From positions 37,702 through 101,701 of the forward strand of contig JANYDC010000159.1 in the NCBI GenBank assembly GCA_025359965.1: a stretch of 64,000 nt of DNA, read 5' to 3'. This DNA is from Pedosphaera sp. (GTDB lineage Bacteria; Verrucomicrobiota; Verrucomicrobiia; Limisphaerales; SXQI01). How positions within the stretch are numbered: the first letter of the stretch is position 1; each line of letters begins with the position of its first letter. This document shows, piece by piece, positions 43,972 to 53,061 of the stretch. The notes under the pieces are model-generated. The model did no database searches and was not told the DNA's origin. It worked only from the letters and a program-made list of their open reading frames with translations. A program made the position numbers and the translations under genes.

Positions 43972-44676
43972 ATGCCTTCAACCCAAGGATTGTTGCGCGT
44001 CCAACAAGTGACGAAGCAATTTGCCTCCGCCTCCGGGGAGGTTCTGGAAATTTTGAAAGGGGTCGATCTAGACCTTGAACGCGGCGAGTCTGTGGCCATT
44101 CTTGGGCCATCAGGCTGCGGCAAATCTACTTTGCTCAATCTGATAGGCACGCTGGACCGCCCAACTTCCGGCAGCATCCAACTGGCTGGCCGCGACCTCG
44201 CCCCGCTGGACGATCTCGCTTTGGCGGCCCTTCGTAACCGAGAGATCGGGTTCATTTTCCAGATGCACCACCTCCTTCCGCATCTCACGGTGCTGGAAAA
44301 TGTGCTGATACCGACCATGCCGCTGAGCGATGCGAAAATCCGCGAGGCTGCTGTCCAACGTGCCCGTCCGTTGCTGGAACGCGTCGGCCTTGGCTCTCGA
44401 ATTGACGAGAAGCCCGGCACGCTTTCGGGCGGTGAACGCCAGCGCGCCGCCGTGGTTCGAGCGCTGATCAACCAGCCCGCTTTATTGTTGGCTGATGAAC
44501 CCACGGGGGCGCTTGATCGAGCCTCCTCCGAAACGCTCACTCAATTGCTGCTGCAACTGAACCGTGAGGAATCCCTGGGCATGATCGTGGTGACGCACTC
44601 AATTGATTTGGCCCGCAAAATGTCGCGTGTCATTGAACTTCGTGACGGACGAGTAATTCCTGCTCAAGTCGCATGA
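43972..44676 (+). CDS. ABC transporter ATP-binding protein (LolD/MacB-like)
   Basis: This is a 234-residue ATPase with Walker A GPSGCGKST, Q-loop region FIFQMHHLLPHLTVLENV, signature LSGGERQRAAVVRAL and Walker B LLLADEPTGALD. The order and the MHHLLP/LENV signature fit the LolD/FtsE/MacB branch, which works with FtsX-type permeases in lipoprotein release or envelope export by a mechanotransmission mechanism. The ATG at 43972 is taken; a TTG two codons upstream is possible. The TGA stop overlaps the ATG of the permease gene by four bases (ATGA), so the two are translationally coupled. Confidence 0.93.
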   Translation: MPSTQGLLRVQQVTKQFASASGEVLEILKGVDLDLERGESVAILGPSGCGKSTLLNLIGTLDRPTSGSIQLAGRDLAPLDDLALAALRNREIGFIFQMHHLLPHLTVLENVLIPTMPLSDAKIREAAVQRARPLLERVGLGSRIDEKPGTLSGGERQRAAVVRALINQPALLLADEPTGALDRASSETLTQLLLQLNREESLGMIVVTHSIDLARKMSRVIELRDGRVIPAQVA

Positions 44677-47600
44677 ATTCGCTACGGTTGATCCGCCAAA
44701 GCCTGTTCCATTACTGGCGCTGGCATTTGGGAGTGCTGCTGGGAGGCGCTCTTGGCACTGCTGTTTTGGTGGGCGCGTTGATCGTGGGCGATTCTGTACG
44801 CGGAAGTTTGCGGGAGCAGGCTTACGCGCGACTGGCCCGTGTTACCCATGCCGTGATTGGCAATGATAGGTTCGTACGCGAGGATTTGGCTCGGTTGACC
44901 TCAGCAAAAGCGGGTGTGCCGGTGGAGCCTGCCGTCATCCTCCCGGGGGTGGCGGTGCGTGCGGATGGGACTGCTCGGGCAAATCGCATTCAAGTGCTCG
45001 GGGTGCGTCCTGCGTTTTTCTCCCTATCGCCCGATGGCAAGGCAATCGGCCCTGAACTTGATGATGAGGTTTGGTTCAATCAATCGTTGGCTGTTCAGCT
45101 TAACGCCAAGACGGGAGACACCGTGGTCCTGCGTATCGCCAAACCCAGCCTGCTTTCCCGCGATGCCCCACTTTCACCTGCGGATGATACCGCAGTTGCC
45201 CTGCGCCTAAAAATCTCGCGTGTTCTCGATGACCAATCTTTCGGACGGTTCAGCTTTCAAGCCAGCCAGATTCCCCCGTTGAACGCTTTTGTGAAGTTAA
45301 GCCTTTTGCAAAATCGCGCGGGCGTCACCAATCAGGCCAATATCCTCGTCGCCATGGCAGAAGGCCGGGGAACAAATCTCGCCGAAGCCCTGCGCGCCGA
45401 ATTCCGCCCCGCCGACGCAGGACTCCGGCTGCTCACGACCGTCACCCACGAAACTGAACTGCGCTCCTCCCGCGTCTTTATCGACCCGCCCATCGCGGAA
45501 CTCGTGCGCAAGTCAGGCTTGCCTGCCAAACCGATCCTGACTTACTTCGCCAACGAAATGCGGGTCGGGACAAACACGACGCCTTACTCCATGGCCACGG
45601 CCATCAACACCGCTCCAGTGCCAGTTGGTCTCAAGGACGACGAAATCATCCTTAACCAGTGGACGGCTGACGATCTCCACGCAAAAGCGGGAGATCCACT
45701 GACTATTGCCTACTACGTGGTGGGTCCCATGCGCCAGTTGGTGGAACAAAAATCAGATTTCCGTGTGCATTCGATTATACCCATGACCGGGCCCGGAGCG
45801 GATCGCGATTTGATGCCCGATTTCCCCGGCATGAGCGGTGCGGAGAATTGTCGAGATTGGGATACAGGATTTCCCATCAAAACGGACGCCATTCGCGACA
45901 AGGACGAAGCCTACTGGAAACAATATCGCGGCACACCGAAAGCCTTTGTCAACCTCGCCACGGGACAGCGCATGTGGGGCAACCGTTTTGGTGATTTGAC
46001 CGCCTTCCGTTTCGAAGCGCCCTTGGCAGAAGTTGAACAAAAGCTCTCATCGCAACTGGACCCGACTCTTCTCGGTCTTGCTTTTGTGGATGTTCGAGCT
46101 CAAGCCACCGCTGCGAGCACCCAAGGCCTGGACTTCGGCCAATATTTCATTGGGTTCAGTTTTTTTCTGATTGGCTCCGCACTGTTGCTTATGGGATTGC
46201 TACTTCGATTTGGATTGGAACAGCGTCGCACCGAGATGGGAGTCTTGCTCGCTCTGGGCTGGAAATCCAAAAGTGTGCGCAACCTGCTGCTGAGGGAAGG
46301 CACGATCCTCGGTGTCATCGGCGCCCTGGTGGGTGCTCTCAGCGGATGGCTCTACGCCAAAGCCATGCTGCTCGGGCTCTCAACCGTCTGGAGCGAGGCC
46401 GTCGCGGCCCAGACCATTAGCCTTCACGTGGAACCCGCTTCTGTTATCTCCGGAGCAATCTCCGGCGTAGTGCTTACCTTTCTCGTCACCTTTTGGTCGG
46501 TCCGCAAAGCCGCCTCCCGTCCTGCGCGCGAACTGTTGCAGGAGACTGGTGAAACTGATCTTCCCGCGAAACAATCCAAGCGCCGCTGGCTGCTTCCGGC
46601 GTGGGTGTGCCTCACCGGCTTGGGTGCGCTGGCTCAAGGGCTGAGTGAATTTATGGGCGGCAAGGGAGCTGATCCCGAAACATTCTTTGGTGCCGGGGGC
46701 TCCTTGCTTCTTTGCGGAATTGCGGCCATCGCCTGGATATTGCGAAGCACCTCGGCGGGCAAACATTCGAGCACTCCCACCCTCTGGTCCCTCAGTTGGC
46801 GCGGCATCGCACGACGACGCGGACGCAGCCAGGCGGTGGTTGCGCTCATTGCTTGCGGTGTGTTTTTAATCGCCAGTCTCGGCGTGTTTCGGCTGGATGC
46901 CGCACGCGATGCGGATGTTCGGACGTCTGGCACAGGTGGATTTCAGCTCGTTGGCGAAAGTGCCTTGCCGGTCATCCAAGACCTAGACTCCGCAGGGGGA
47001 CGCGAGGCATTCAACTTAAATGCAGGCACCCTCACCAATGTTTCAATCGTTCACCTCCGACTGCGCGAAGGCGACGACGCTTCCTGCTTAAATCTAAATC
47101 GAGCCCAGCGACCGCGATTGCTTGGCGTAAATCCGAACGAACTCGCCCGGCGAGGATCATTCAGCATTGCCGAGACGCATTCCAAGACCACCAACTCCCC
47201 GTGGGTGCTCTTGGATCAATCCCTGCCAAATGGCGACATCCCCGTCATCGGCGATGCCAACTCCATCCAATACGCGCTGGGGTCCTCGGTCGGCGGAACG
47301 ATTCCCTACCCCGACGAACACGGTCGGACGGTCCAATTGCGGATTGTGGGATCGGTGGCTAACAGCATCCTGCAGGGCGGCCTGATCATGTCGGAAAGGA
47401 ATTTCACAACGCTATTTCCAACCGAGAGCGGCTACCGCTTTTTCCTGGTCGATGTGGCCGGGACCGCCACCATTCCCTCCCGCCTGACTGATGTTTCCAC
47501 CCATCTTGCCAAAGGATTGCAGGACCTCGGGCTCGAAATCACCCTAGCTGTGGCCCGCCTCAACGCCTTCAACGCCGTGCAAAACACGTATCTCGGGACG

Positions 47601-47966
47601 TTCCAACTTCTAGGCGGACTTGGCCTGATCCTCGGAACTCTTGGATTGGGAGTGGTGGTGATGAGGCACGTGTTGGAGCGACGCGGAGAACTCGGAGTGC
47701 TTCAGGCCATTGGGTTTGAGCAACGATCATTACGCGCATTGGTCCTCGGCGAACACGCCCTGCTTTTGGTGATGGGCCTTGTGGTGGGGATTGCCTCGGC
47801 CGGTCTAGCCGTGATGCCGGTCGTTCTTGCGCCTGGCGGCAAACCGCCTGGTCTCTCCCTCTGGCTGACTCTTCTCGCCGTGGCTGCCTTCGGGATCGGC
47901 TCAGCCTGGCTTGCCACCAGGTATGCCTTGCGAGGGAGCGTGGTTGAAGCCCTGCGCGAGGAATGA
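44673..47966 (+). CDS. Giant FtsX-family ABC permease
   Basis: This is a 1097-residue membrane protein. It has an N-terminal helix (LLGGALGTAVLVGALIVGDS), a large periplasmic region (about 45-490) and a first FtsX three-helix core (about 490-625: FSFFLIGSALLLMGLLLRFG, EMGVLLALGWKSKSVRNLLL). Two extra central helices follow (about 640-740), then a second periplasmic region (about 750-960) and a second FtsX core at the C-terminus (FQLLGGLGLILGTLGLGVVV, ELGVLQAIGFEQRSLRALVL). Thus both halves of a permease dimer seem fused in one chain, giving about ten helices. Its ATPase is the overlapping upstream gene. It is about 2.5 times the length of LolC/LolE. The substrate is unknown. Confidence 0.88.
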   Translation: MNSLRLIRQSLFHYWRWHLGVLLGGALGTAVLVGALIVGDSVRGSLREQAYARLARVTHAVIGNDRFVREDLARLTSAKAGVPVEPAVILPGVAVRADGTARANRIQVLGVRPAFFSLSPDGKAIGPELDDEVWFNQSLAVQLNAKTGDTVVLRIAKPSLLSRDAPLSPADDTAVALRLKISRVLDDQSFGRFSFQASQIPPLNAFVKLSLLQNRAGVTNQANILVAMAEGRGTNLAEALRAEFRPADAGLRLLTTVTHETELRSSRVFIDPPIAELVRKSGLPAKPILTYFANEMRVGTNTTPYSMATAINTAPVPVGLKDDEIILNQWTADDLHAKAGDPLTIAYYVVGPMRQLVEQKSDFRVHSIIPMTGPGADRDLMPDFPGMSGAENCRDWDTGFPIKTDAIRDKDEAYWKQYRGTPKAFVNLATGQRMWGNRFGDLTAFRFEAPLAEVEQKLSSQLDPTLLGLAFVDVRAQATAASTQGLDFGQYFIGFSFFLIGSALLLMGLLLRFGLEQRRTEMGVLLALGWKSKSVRNLLLREGTILGVIGALVGALSGWLYAKAMLLGLSTVWSEAVAAQTISLHVEPASVISGAISGVVLTFLVTFWSVRKAASRPARELLQETGETDLPAKQSKRRWLLPAWVCLTGLGALAQGLSEFMGGKGADPETFFGAGGSLLLCGIAAIAWILRSTSAGKHSSTPTLWSLSWRGIARRRGRSQAVVALIACGVFLIASLGVFRLDAARDADVRTSGTGGFQLVGESALPVIQDLDSAGGREAFNLNAGTLTNVSIVHLRLREGDDASCLNLNRAQRPRLLGVNPNELARRGSFSIAETHSKTTNSPWVLLDQSLPNGDIPVIGDANSIQYALGSSVGGTIPYPDEHGRTVQLRIVGSVANSILQGGLIMSERNFTTLFPTESGYRFFLVDVAGTATIPSRLTDVSTHLAKGLQDLGLEITLAVARLNAFNAVQNTYLGTFQLLGGLGLILGTLGLGVVVMRHVLERRGELGVLQAIGFEQRSLRALVLGEHALLLVMGLVVGIASAGLAVMPVVLAPGGKPPGLSLWLTLLAVAAFGIGSAWLATRYALRGSVVEALREE

Positions 47967-48003
47967 AGCACTTGCTTGACCTTCGCGTCAAATCCACGAA
48001 TTT

Positions 48004-48657
48004 ATGCACATGCTTGATTTACGTAAATGGGTGGCCACTCTCACGCTGTCCGCCAGCCTCACTGCGTTTGCTGAGGATGCGAAGCCTCTCTACGAAAACA
48101 ATTTTGAAAGTGGCAAAGTCGGAGAGATTCCTTCTGAGTTTCTTGTGTTGGATGGTGCCTATGCGGTGCAGGAAGACGGCGGCAACAAATTCCTAGAGCT
48201 TCCCGGCTCCCCGCTTGAAACCTTTTCAGTGCTGTTTGGCCCCACTCAAGCCGAAGGTATTTCAGTCTCAGCCCGCATCTTTGGCACAGGCAAAGGCCGC
48301 CGATTCCCCACCTTTTCCATCGGCCTCAATGGCAACGCTGGATATAAACTCCAAGTCAGTCCCGCCAAAGATTTAATCGAATTGTACAAAGGCGACGCTG
48401 TTAAGGCATCCGTGCCTTTCAAATGGACTTCAGCGAAATGGGCGCGCCTGCAACTCGGTGTGCATCCCGGCAAGGATGGAATTTGGAAAATCGAGGGTAG
48501 TATCTGGCCTGACGGTACCGCCTTGCCCTCCACGCCCACTATCGTTTTCGAGGAAAAAGATAAACCCGCCCCCGGCCGCGCTTCCATCACCGGCTGTCCC
48601 TTCAGCAACACACCCATCCGATTCGACGATCTTGCTATCCGTGCGGTGGCCAACTGA
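48004..48657 (+). CDS. Secreted beta-sandwich (LamG-like) hypothetical protein
   Basis: This 217-residue protein has a signal peptide (MHMLDLRKWVATLTLSASLT, cut near AFAED). Strand-rich sequence follows: LYENNFESGKVGEIPSEFLV, ISVSARIFGTGKGRRFPTFS, GYKLQVSPAKDLIELYKGDA and WARLQLGVHPGKDGIWKIEG. The pattern is that of concanavalin-like domains related to DUF1080/LamG. A second ATG (48010) is an alternative start. It stands 37 bases after the permease gene on the same strand and could be in its transcript, perhaps as a cargo or surface protein; this link is only positional. Confidence 0.75.
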   Translation: MHMLDLRKWVATLTLSASLTAFAEDAKPLYENNFESGKVGEIPSEFLVLDGAYAVQEDGGNKFLELPGSPLETFSVLFGPTQAEGISVSARIFGTGKGRRFPTFSIGLNGNAGYKLQVSPAKDLIELYKGDAVKASVPFKWTSAKWARLQLGVHPGKDGIWKIEGSIWPDGTALPSTPTIVFEEKDKPAPGRASITGCPFSNTPIRFDDLAIRAVAN

Positions 48658-48689
48658 CTCCCCTTGGTCCCCCAATCCCTATCCCGTGA

Positions 48690-48815
48690 GAGCGATCCTG
48701 AAAGACGCCTCAACCTTTTCAAGGTTGAAGGATTTTTGGCCTGCAACCTAGGGTAGCACTATGCGTGCAACCCTAGGCTGAATGAAGCAATCCTTTCAGG
48801 ATTGAGGATTGGGAA
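48690..48815. repeat. Intergenic hairpin repeats
   Basis: Three palindromes follow each other in the gap 48658-48834: CAACCTTTTCAAGGTTG (about 48712), CAACCTAGGGTAGC paired with GCAACCCTAGGCTG around 48744-48780, and CAATCCTTTCAGGATTG (about 48788). Their form resembles the GGCCCTTTAGGCCTTG repeats near 24830-24900, so they may be one REP-like family. They lie between convergent genes and could serve as a bidirectional terminator. Confidence 0.55.
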
Positions 48816-48834
48816 CAGGGAAAGGAAATTTGCG

Positions 48835-50400
48835 CTAAATACCCTCACTGGAAGCCTCTCCGGAGATTTGCCCTTCTTTGAACACGGGCACCGGAGAACG
48901 ATTTTCGAGGAAAGTTTTCAATTCCTCGGCGGCCTTGCCGCCAAAACCGTGGACTTCCGCTATCTGTTCCAGCGTGGCCAGCCGCAGCCTTTGCAATGAC
49001 CCAAACTTTTTGAGTAAGGCTGCTTTGCGCTGTTGGCCGATGCCCGGAAATTCGTCCAAGATGCTTTCCGAAATCTTTTTAAGCCGGAGTTGCGCATTGA
49101 AGGTATTGGCAAAACGATGAGACTCGTCGCGAACGCGCTGCAATAATTTGAGAGCGCCCAGATCGTGGCTTAGGCGCAATGGTTCCTCATGGCCGGGCCG
49201 ATAAATCTCCTCATATTCCTTGGCAAGTCCGATGGTTGGAATATGGCTTAGCCCCAGCTTGCGCAATTCCTCACACGCCATGCCGAGCTGGCCCTTGCCG
49301 CCGTCGATCAGAATCAAGTCCGGCAAGGCTAAAGGTTCGGCTGCCTCCTCTCCGGGTTCAGGCTTTGATTCTTTGACGAGTCTTGTATACCGCCGCCGAA
49401 TGGTCTCAGCCATGCTGGCAAAGTCATTCTGCGTCTTCACCTCCTTCATCTTGAAGCGACGGTAATTCGAGCGGTCTGGACGGCCCTGCTTGAAGCTGAC
49501 CATTGATGAAACGATGAACGTGCCGCTGATATTGGAAATATCGAAACCTTCGATCCGATGCGGCGGCGCGGGCAAATCCAAAATCTTTGCCAGCTCCTCA
49601 AGATCACGATCCGGATTCATCGAGACCGGCAGGGTGTAGGGAACACGCGAGAACTTGCTGGTTTTCTGCACCGTCCTGCGCAGATCCTGCAACGCATCAC
49701 GCAAACGGGCGGCTTTCTCGTATTCCTGGGCCGCCGCCGCCTTCCTCATCTCGCTATCGAGTTGCTGCTCCAGCTCTCCCGTCTGCCCAGTAAGAAATTC
49801 AACGGCGGCTTTGACCTGTGCCAGATACTGCTCCGCCGTGACGTTCCCAATGCAGGGAGCTGTGCAGTGCTTAAGATTTCCGTAGAGGCAATGTTTGTAA
49901 TCCTCTGCCCCGGGCGTCATGGGACGGCAACCACGCAGGTGAAATTTGCGACGAACCAAGGATAAAGTCCCGCGAAGCGATGAGGAATGAGCGAAAGGCC
50001 CAAAATAAAGTGCGCCGTCCTCCTTGCGCAGACGCGTAAAGGTGAACCGGGGAATGGGATCACTCAGGCTGATTTTGAGCAGCAGAAAATTCTTGTCGTC
50101 CCGCAGGTCGATGTTGAATTTCGGTTGAAACTGCTTGATCAGTTTGCTTTCGAGCAGAAGCGACTCCGGCTCATTCCGCACCACATGAACATCAAGGTCA
50201 TGGATGGAATCGACCAGAGCATTGAATTTGAGATCCCAACCCTGCCGACGCGAGGCCTGAAAATAAGTGCTGACGCGTTTGTGCAGGTCCCGCGCCTTTC
50301 CAACATAGATGACCGTGCCAAAACGGTCCTTCATCAGGTAGATGCCGGGCTTGTGGGGGAGCTGGCTGACTTTGGTTCTGACTAGTTCGGTGGCGGGCAC
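48835..50400 (-). CDS. uvrC: Excinuclease ABC subunit C (UvrC), short form
   Basis: UvrC is the nucleotide excision repair nuclease that makes both incisions with UvrAB. The 521 residues have the GIY-YIG domain (KPGIYLMKDRFGTVIYVGKA region, about 17-95), a Cys-containing middle part (CRPMTPGAEDYKHC, CTAPCIGN), the UVR motif (EMRKAAAAQEYEKAARLRDA, about 205-240) and the RNase H-like C-terminal nuclease half (IEGFDISNISGTFIVSSMVS, LILIDGGKGQLG). A helix-hairpin-helix follows (LDEFPGIGQQRKAALLKKFG). It is about 80 residues shorter than E. coli UvrC, but all catalytic parts are present. It heads toward the hairpin repeat region at its 3' end and is separated from the SIS gene by a 72-base gap. 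Confidence 0.95.
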   Translation of the reverse strand: MPATELVRTKVSQLPHKPGIYLMKDRFGTVIYVGKARDLHKRVSTYFQASRRQGWDLKFNALVDSIHDLDVHVVRNEPESLLLESKLIKQFQPKFNIDLRDDKNFLLLKISLSDPIPRFTFTRLRKEDGALYFGPFAHSSSLRGTLSLVRRKFHLRGCRPMTPGAEDYKHCLYGNLKHCTAPCIGNVTAEQYLAQVKAAVEFLTGQTGELEQQLDSEMRKAAAAQEYEKAARLRDALQDLRRTVQKTSKFSRVPYTLPVSMNPDRDLEELAKILDLPAPPHRIEGFDISNISGTFIVSSMVSFKQGRPDRSNYRRFKMKEVKTQNDFASMAETIRRRYTRLVKESKPEPGEEAAEPLALPDLILIDGGKGQLGMACEELRKLGLSHIPTIGLAKEYEEIYRPGHEEPLRLSHDLGALKLLQRVRDESHRFANTFNAQLRLKKISESILDEFPGIGQQRKAALLKKFGSLQRLRLATLEQIAEVHGFGGKAAEELKTFLENRSPVPVFKEGQISGEASSEGI

Positions 50401-50472
50401 TGAGTTCTGTTGGATGGGGACGGCCGGGTGAGGGCACCCGGCCCACAGGACAAACCTACCGACACTTCCGGA

Positions 50473-51042
50473 TTAATCAACCGTGCCGGGCAATTCCATA
50501 AAGGCGTAGCAGAGCATGTGACAAATGTTCATCTGCACGTCCTCAGCGCGTCCGTAATGCTCGGAAGGAATAACAATCGTGTGATGGGCAAGCTCGGCCA
50601 GTTTGCCTTTTTTACCGCCGACCAAGGCAATGGTCTCCAACCCATTGCCCAACGCCCATTCATAGGCTTTGAGCAAATTGGGTGAGTTCCCGCTGACGCT
50701 GAGGCCCAAAAGAACATCGCCAGGCTTGGCGAAATTCATCAACTGACGAACAAAAATCTGGTCGTAAGCGTAGTCGTTGCCGATGGCTGTTATCCAACTC
50801 ACGTTGTCGGTCAGCGAGAGCACTTTGAATCGTTTCTTAAGTTTGTCGGATGCACCTTTGCCCAAGTCCGTGGCAAAGTGCGAGGCATTGGCGGCACTGC
50901 CACCATTGCCAACCACAAAGACTTGACGGTCGTTGGCATAAGCCACCCTCAAAACCTCAATCAACTGTTCAATTTCAGAAGCCGGGATCGATTCGAGAGT
51001 TGCGTTCTGCTGCTGGATATAAGAATTGATCCAAGTTTTCAT
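50473..51042 (-). CDS. SIS-domain phosphoheptose isomerase (GmhA-like)
   Basis: This protein of about 190 residues has the sugar isomerase fold: VFVVGNGGSAANASHFATDL (the phosphate-binding GNGGSAA loop), NDYAYDQIFVRQLMNFAKPG, LLGLSVSGNSPNLLKAYEWA and TIVIPSEHYGRAEDVQMNIC. These are typical of GmhA/DiaA-type proteins, which isomerise sedoheptulose 7-phosphate to D-glycero-D-manno-heptose 7-phosphate for LPS core, or bind DnaA. Glu and His residues near GRAEDVQMNICHM suit an enzyme. The ATG at 51042 (MKTWINSYI) is taken over one three codons upstream (51051). The gene begins about ten bases after ilvD and is likely co-transcribed with it. Heptose genes are not seen nearby. Confidence 0.88.
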   Translation of the reverse strand: MKTWINSYIQQQNATLESIPASEIEQLIEVLRVAYANDRQVFVVGNGGSAANASHFATDLGKGASDKLKKRFKVLSLTDNVSWITAIGNDYAYDQIFVRQLMNFAKPGDVLLGLSVSGNSPNLLKAYEWALGNGLETIALVGGKKGKLAELAHHTIVIPSEHYGRAEDVQMNICHMLCYAFMELPGTVD

Positions 51043-51052
51043 ATGATCCAAA

Positions 51053-52774
51053 TCAAAGACTCAGGTTGGAATCAGTAGTGGCACCGAGATGCGCTGAACT
51101 GACCAACGCGGCGTACTTGGCCAAAACACCTTTTGTATAACGAGGCTTTGGCTGCTTCCAAATCTTAAGGCGCGCTTTGATCTCCTTGGCTGGAATGTCC
51201 AGATTCAACATGCGTTTCTCAGCATCAATGGTGATTGAATCGCCGTTCTTGACGATCGCCAGAGGCCCACCCACATAGGCCTCGGGTGAAATATGACCCA
51301 CCACAAAGCCATGACTTCCGCCGGAGAACCGCCCGTCAGTAATCAACGCCACCGTTTTACCGAGGCCGCGTCCCATCACAGCCGAGGTCGGCCCAAGCAT
51401 TTCGCGCATGCCGGGACCGCCCTTTGGCCCTTCGTTGCGTATGACGATGACATCACCGCTCTTGATCGAACCATCAAGAATTTTTTCCATGGCGGCCTCT
51501 TCTGAGTTAAACACCTTGGCCTTGCCGGTGAAACTGAGGCCTTCTTTGCCGCTGATTTTGGCAACCGCACCCGATGGCGAGAGATTGCCGTAAAGGACCA
51601 CAAGATGGCTGTCCTTTTTGATGGGATTGTTCAAGGGGCGGATAATTTCCTGGGCAGCTGGATAGGGCTTAACGTTGGACAGATTCTCCGCCAGCGTTTT
51701 ACCGGTCACTGTGATACATTCGCCGTGCAGATAACCTGCATCCAAAAGGGTCTTCATCATGGGGACGATGCCGCCGATGGCCACAAGTTCGGCCATAACG
51801 AAGCGTCCGCTTGGTTTGAGATCCGCCAAAACCGGGACTTTTTTGCCAACCCGCGTAAAATCGTCGATGGAAAGCTTCACCCCGGCTGAATCGGCCATGG
51901 CCAGCAAGTGCAAGACTGCATTGGTTGATCCACCCAAAGCAATAATCACGGTGATCGCGTTCTCAAACGCTTTCTTGGTCATGATATCGCGGGGTTTGAT
52001 GCCGAGTTTCAGCAGGTTGAGCACGGCTGCTCCCGCTTCCTGGCAATCCCGCATTTTATCTTTCGAGATGGCCGATTGGGCGGAGCTGTTGGGCAGGCTC
52101 ATCCCGAGCGCCTCGATGCCACTGGCCATCGTGTTCGCAGTGTACATGCCGCCGCAGGAGCCGGGCCCGGGTATGGCGCATTTCTCAATTTCGGACAGTT
52201 CAGCGTCGGAAATTTTCTTGTTGGCGTGCGCGCCCACCGCCTCAAACACCGAAACAACATCGACGTTCTTCTTCTGGAAACAGCCTGGCAGAATCGTGCC
52301 TCCATAGACAAAAATGGAAGGCCGGTTCAACCGCGCCATGGCCATGATGCAGCCCGGCATATTTTTGTCGCATCCGCCTATGGCCACAAAACCGTCAAAA
52401 CCTTCGCAGCCCACCACGGTCTCGATGGAATCGGCAATCACTTCCCGTGATACGAGGGAATACTTCATCCCCTCTGTCCCCATCGAGATTCCATCAGAAA
52501 TGGTGATGGTGTTGAAAATAACGCCCTTGCCCCCGGCGGCATTGGCCCCGATGCAGGCTTCCACGGCCAGCTTGTCGATGTGCATGTTGCACGGCGTAAC
52601 CATGCTCCAGGTCGAGGCGATGCCGATCTGCGGTTTTTTGAAATCCGACTCGCCAAAGCCTACTGCGTACAACATGGCCCGGCTGGCGGCACGGTCAGGC
52701 CCGTCGACCACTTGGGCCGAAAAGGCGCGCATCAACGGTTGGGAATCACTCGAATTCTTGGCGGGCTTTTTCAT
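51053..52774 (-). CDS. ilvD: Dihydroxy-acid dehydratase (IlvD)
   Basis: IlvD catalyses the dehydration of 2,3-dihydroxy-isovalerate and -methylvalerate in Val, Ile, Leu and pantothenate synthesis, using an Fe-S cluster. The 573 residues are of normal length for the bacterial form. The three cluster Cys are at about residues 62 (VTPCNMHID), 135 (GGCDKNMPG) and 207 ([14 protein letters not shown]). The C-terminal part has [40 protein letters not shown] and [10 protein letters not shown]. The last base of its stop is near the start of the SIS gene. No other ilv genes are in the window. Confidence 0.97.
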   Translation of the reverse strand: MKKPAKNSSDSQPLMRAFSAQVVDGPDRAASRAMLYAVGFGESDFKKPQIGIASTWSMVTPCNMHIDKLAVEACIGANAAGGKGVIFNTITISDGISMGTEGMKYSLVSREVIADSIETVVGCEGFDGFVAIGGCDKNMPGCIMAMARLNRPSIFVYGGTILPGCFQKKNVDVVSVFEAVGAHANKKISDAELSEIEKCAIPGPGSCGGMYTANTMASGIEALGMSLPNSSAQSAISKDKMRDCQEAGAAVLNLLKLGIKPRDIMTKKAFENAITVIIALGGSTNAVLHLLAMADSAGVKLSIDDFTRVGKKVPVLADLKPSGRFVMAELVAIGGIVPMMKTLLDAGYLHGECITVTGKTLAENLSNVKPYPAAQEIIRPLNNPIKKDSHLVVLYGNLSPSGAVAKISGKEGLSFTGKAKVFNSEEAAMEKILDGSIKSGDVIVIRNEGPKGGPGMREMLGPTSAVMGRGLGKTVALITDGRFSGGSHGFVVGHISPEAYVGGPLAIVKNGDSITIDAEKRMLNLDIPAKEIKARLKIWKQPKPRYTKGVLAKYAALVSSAHLGATTDSNLSL

Positions 52775-52789
52775 TTAATACCCAAAGTT

Positions 52790-53000
52790 AGCCAGACAGC
52801 CCCTCCAGAGCAACACCGGAGCGCGACTGTGTTTCGCGCCGAGCGAAATCAGTCGCAGCGTATTGAGGCCGCCAAGGCAGATGCTTGATTCACAAACCTT
52901 GGTTTTGATCCGGGGCGAAGGAACAGGGCCGGCAAAGATACCGGCGCTCCAAGGGAAAGCCGTCCCCAACATTTTTGCATCCGATTTCAATCCGCGTGCG
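52790..53000. repeat. Interspersed repeat, third diverged copy
   Basis: The gap 52775-53061 contains ACACCGGAGCGCGACTGTGT, TCAGTCGCAGCGTATTGAGG and GGCAAAGATACCGGCGCTCC, which share words and order with the repeats at 2085-2262 and 17740-17890. There is no gene here, and promoters of ilvD (minus) and the DUF4331 gene (plus) must lie within. Confidence 0.45.
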
Positions 53001-53061
53001 TAAACCCATTTGAAAGCCGCTTTGAATTGGGCGGCTCAAGCAAAAAACGCTCAGAAGATTT

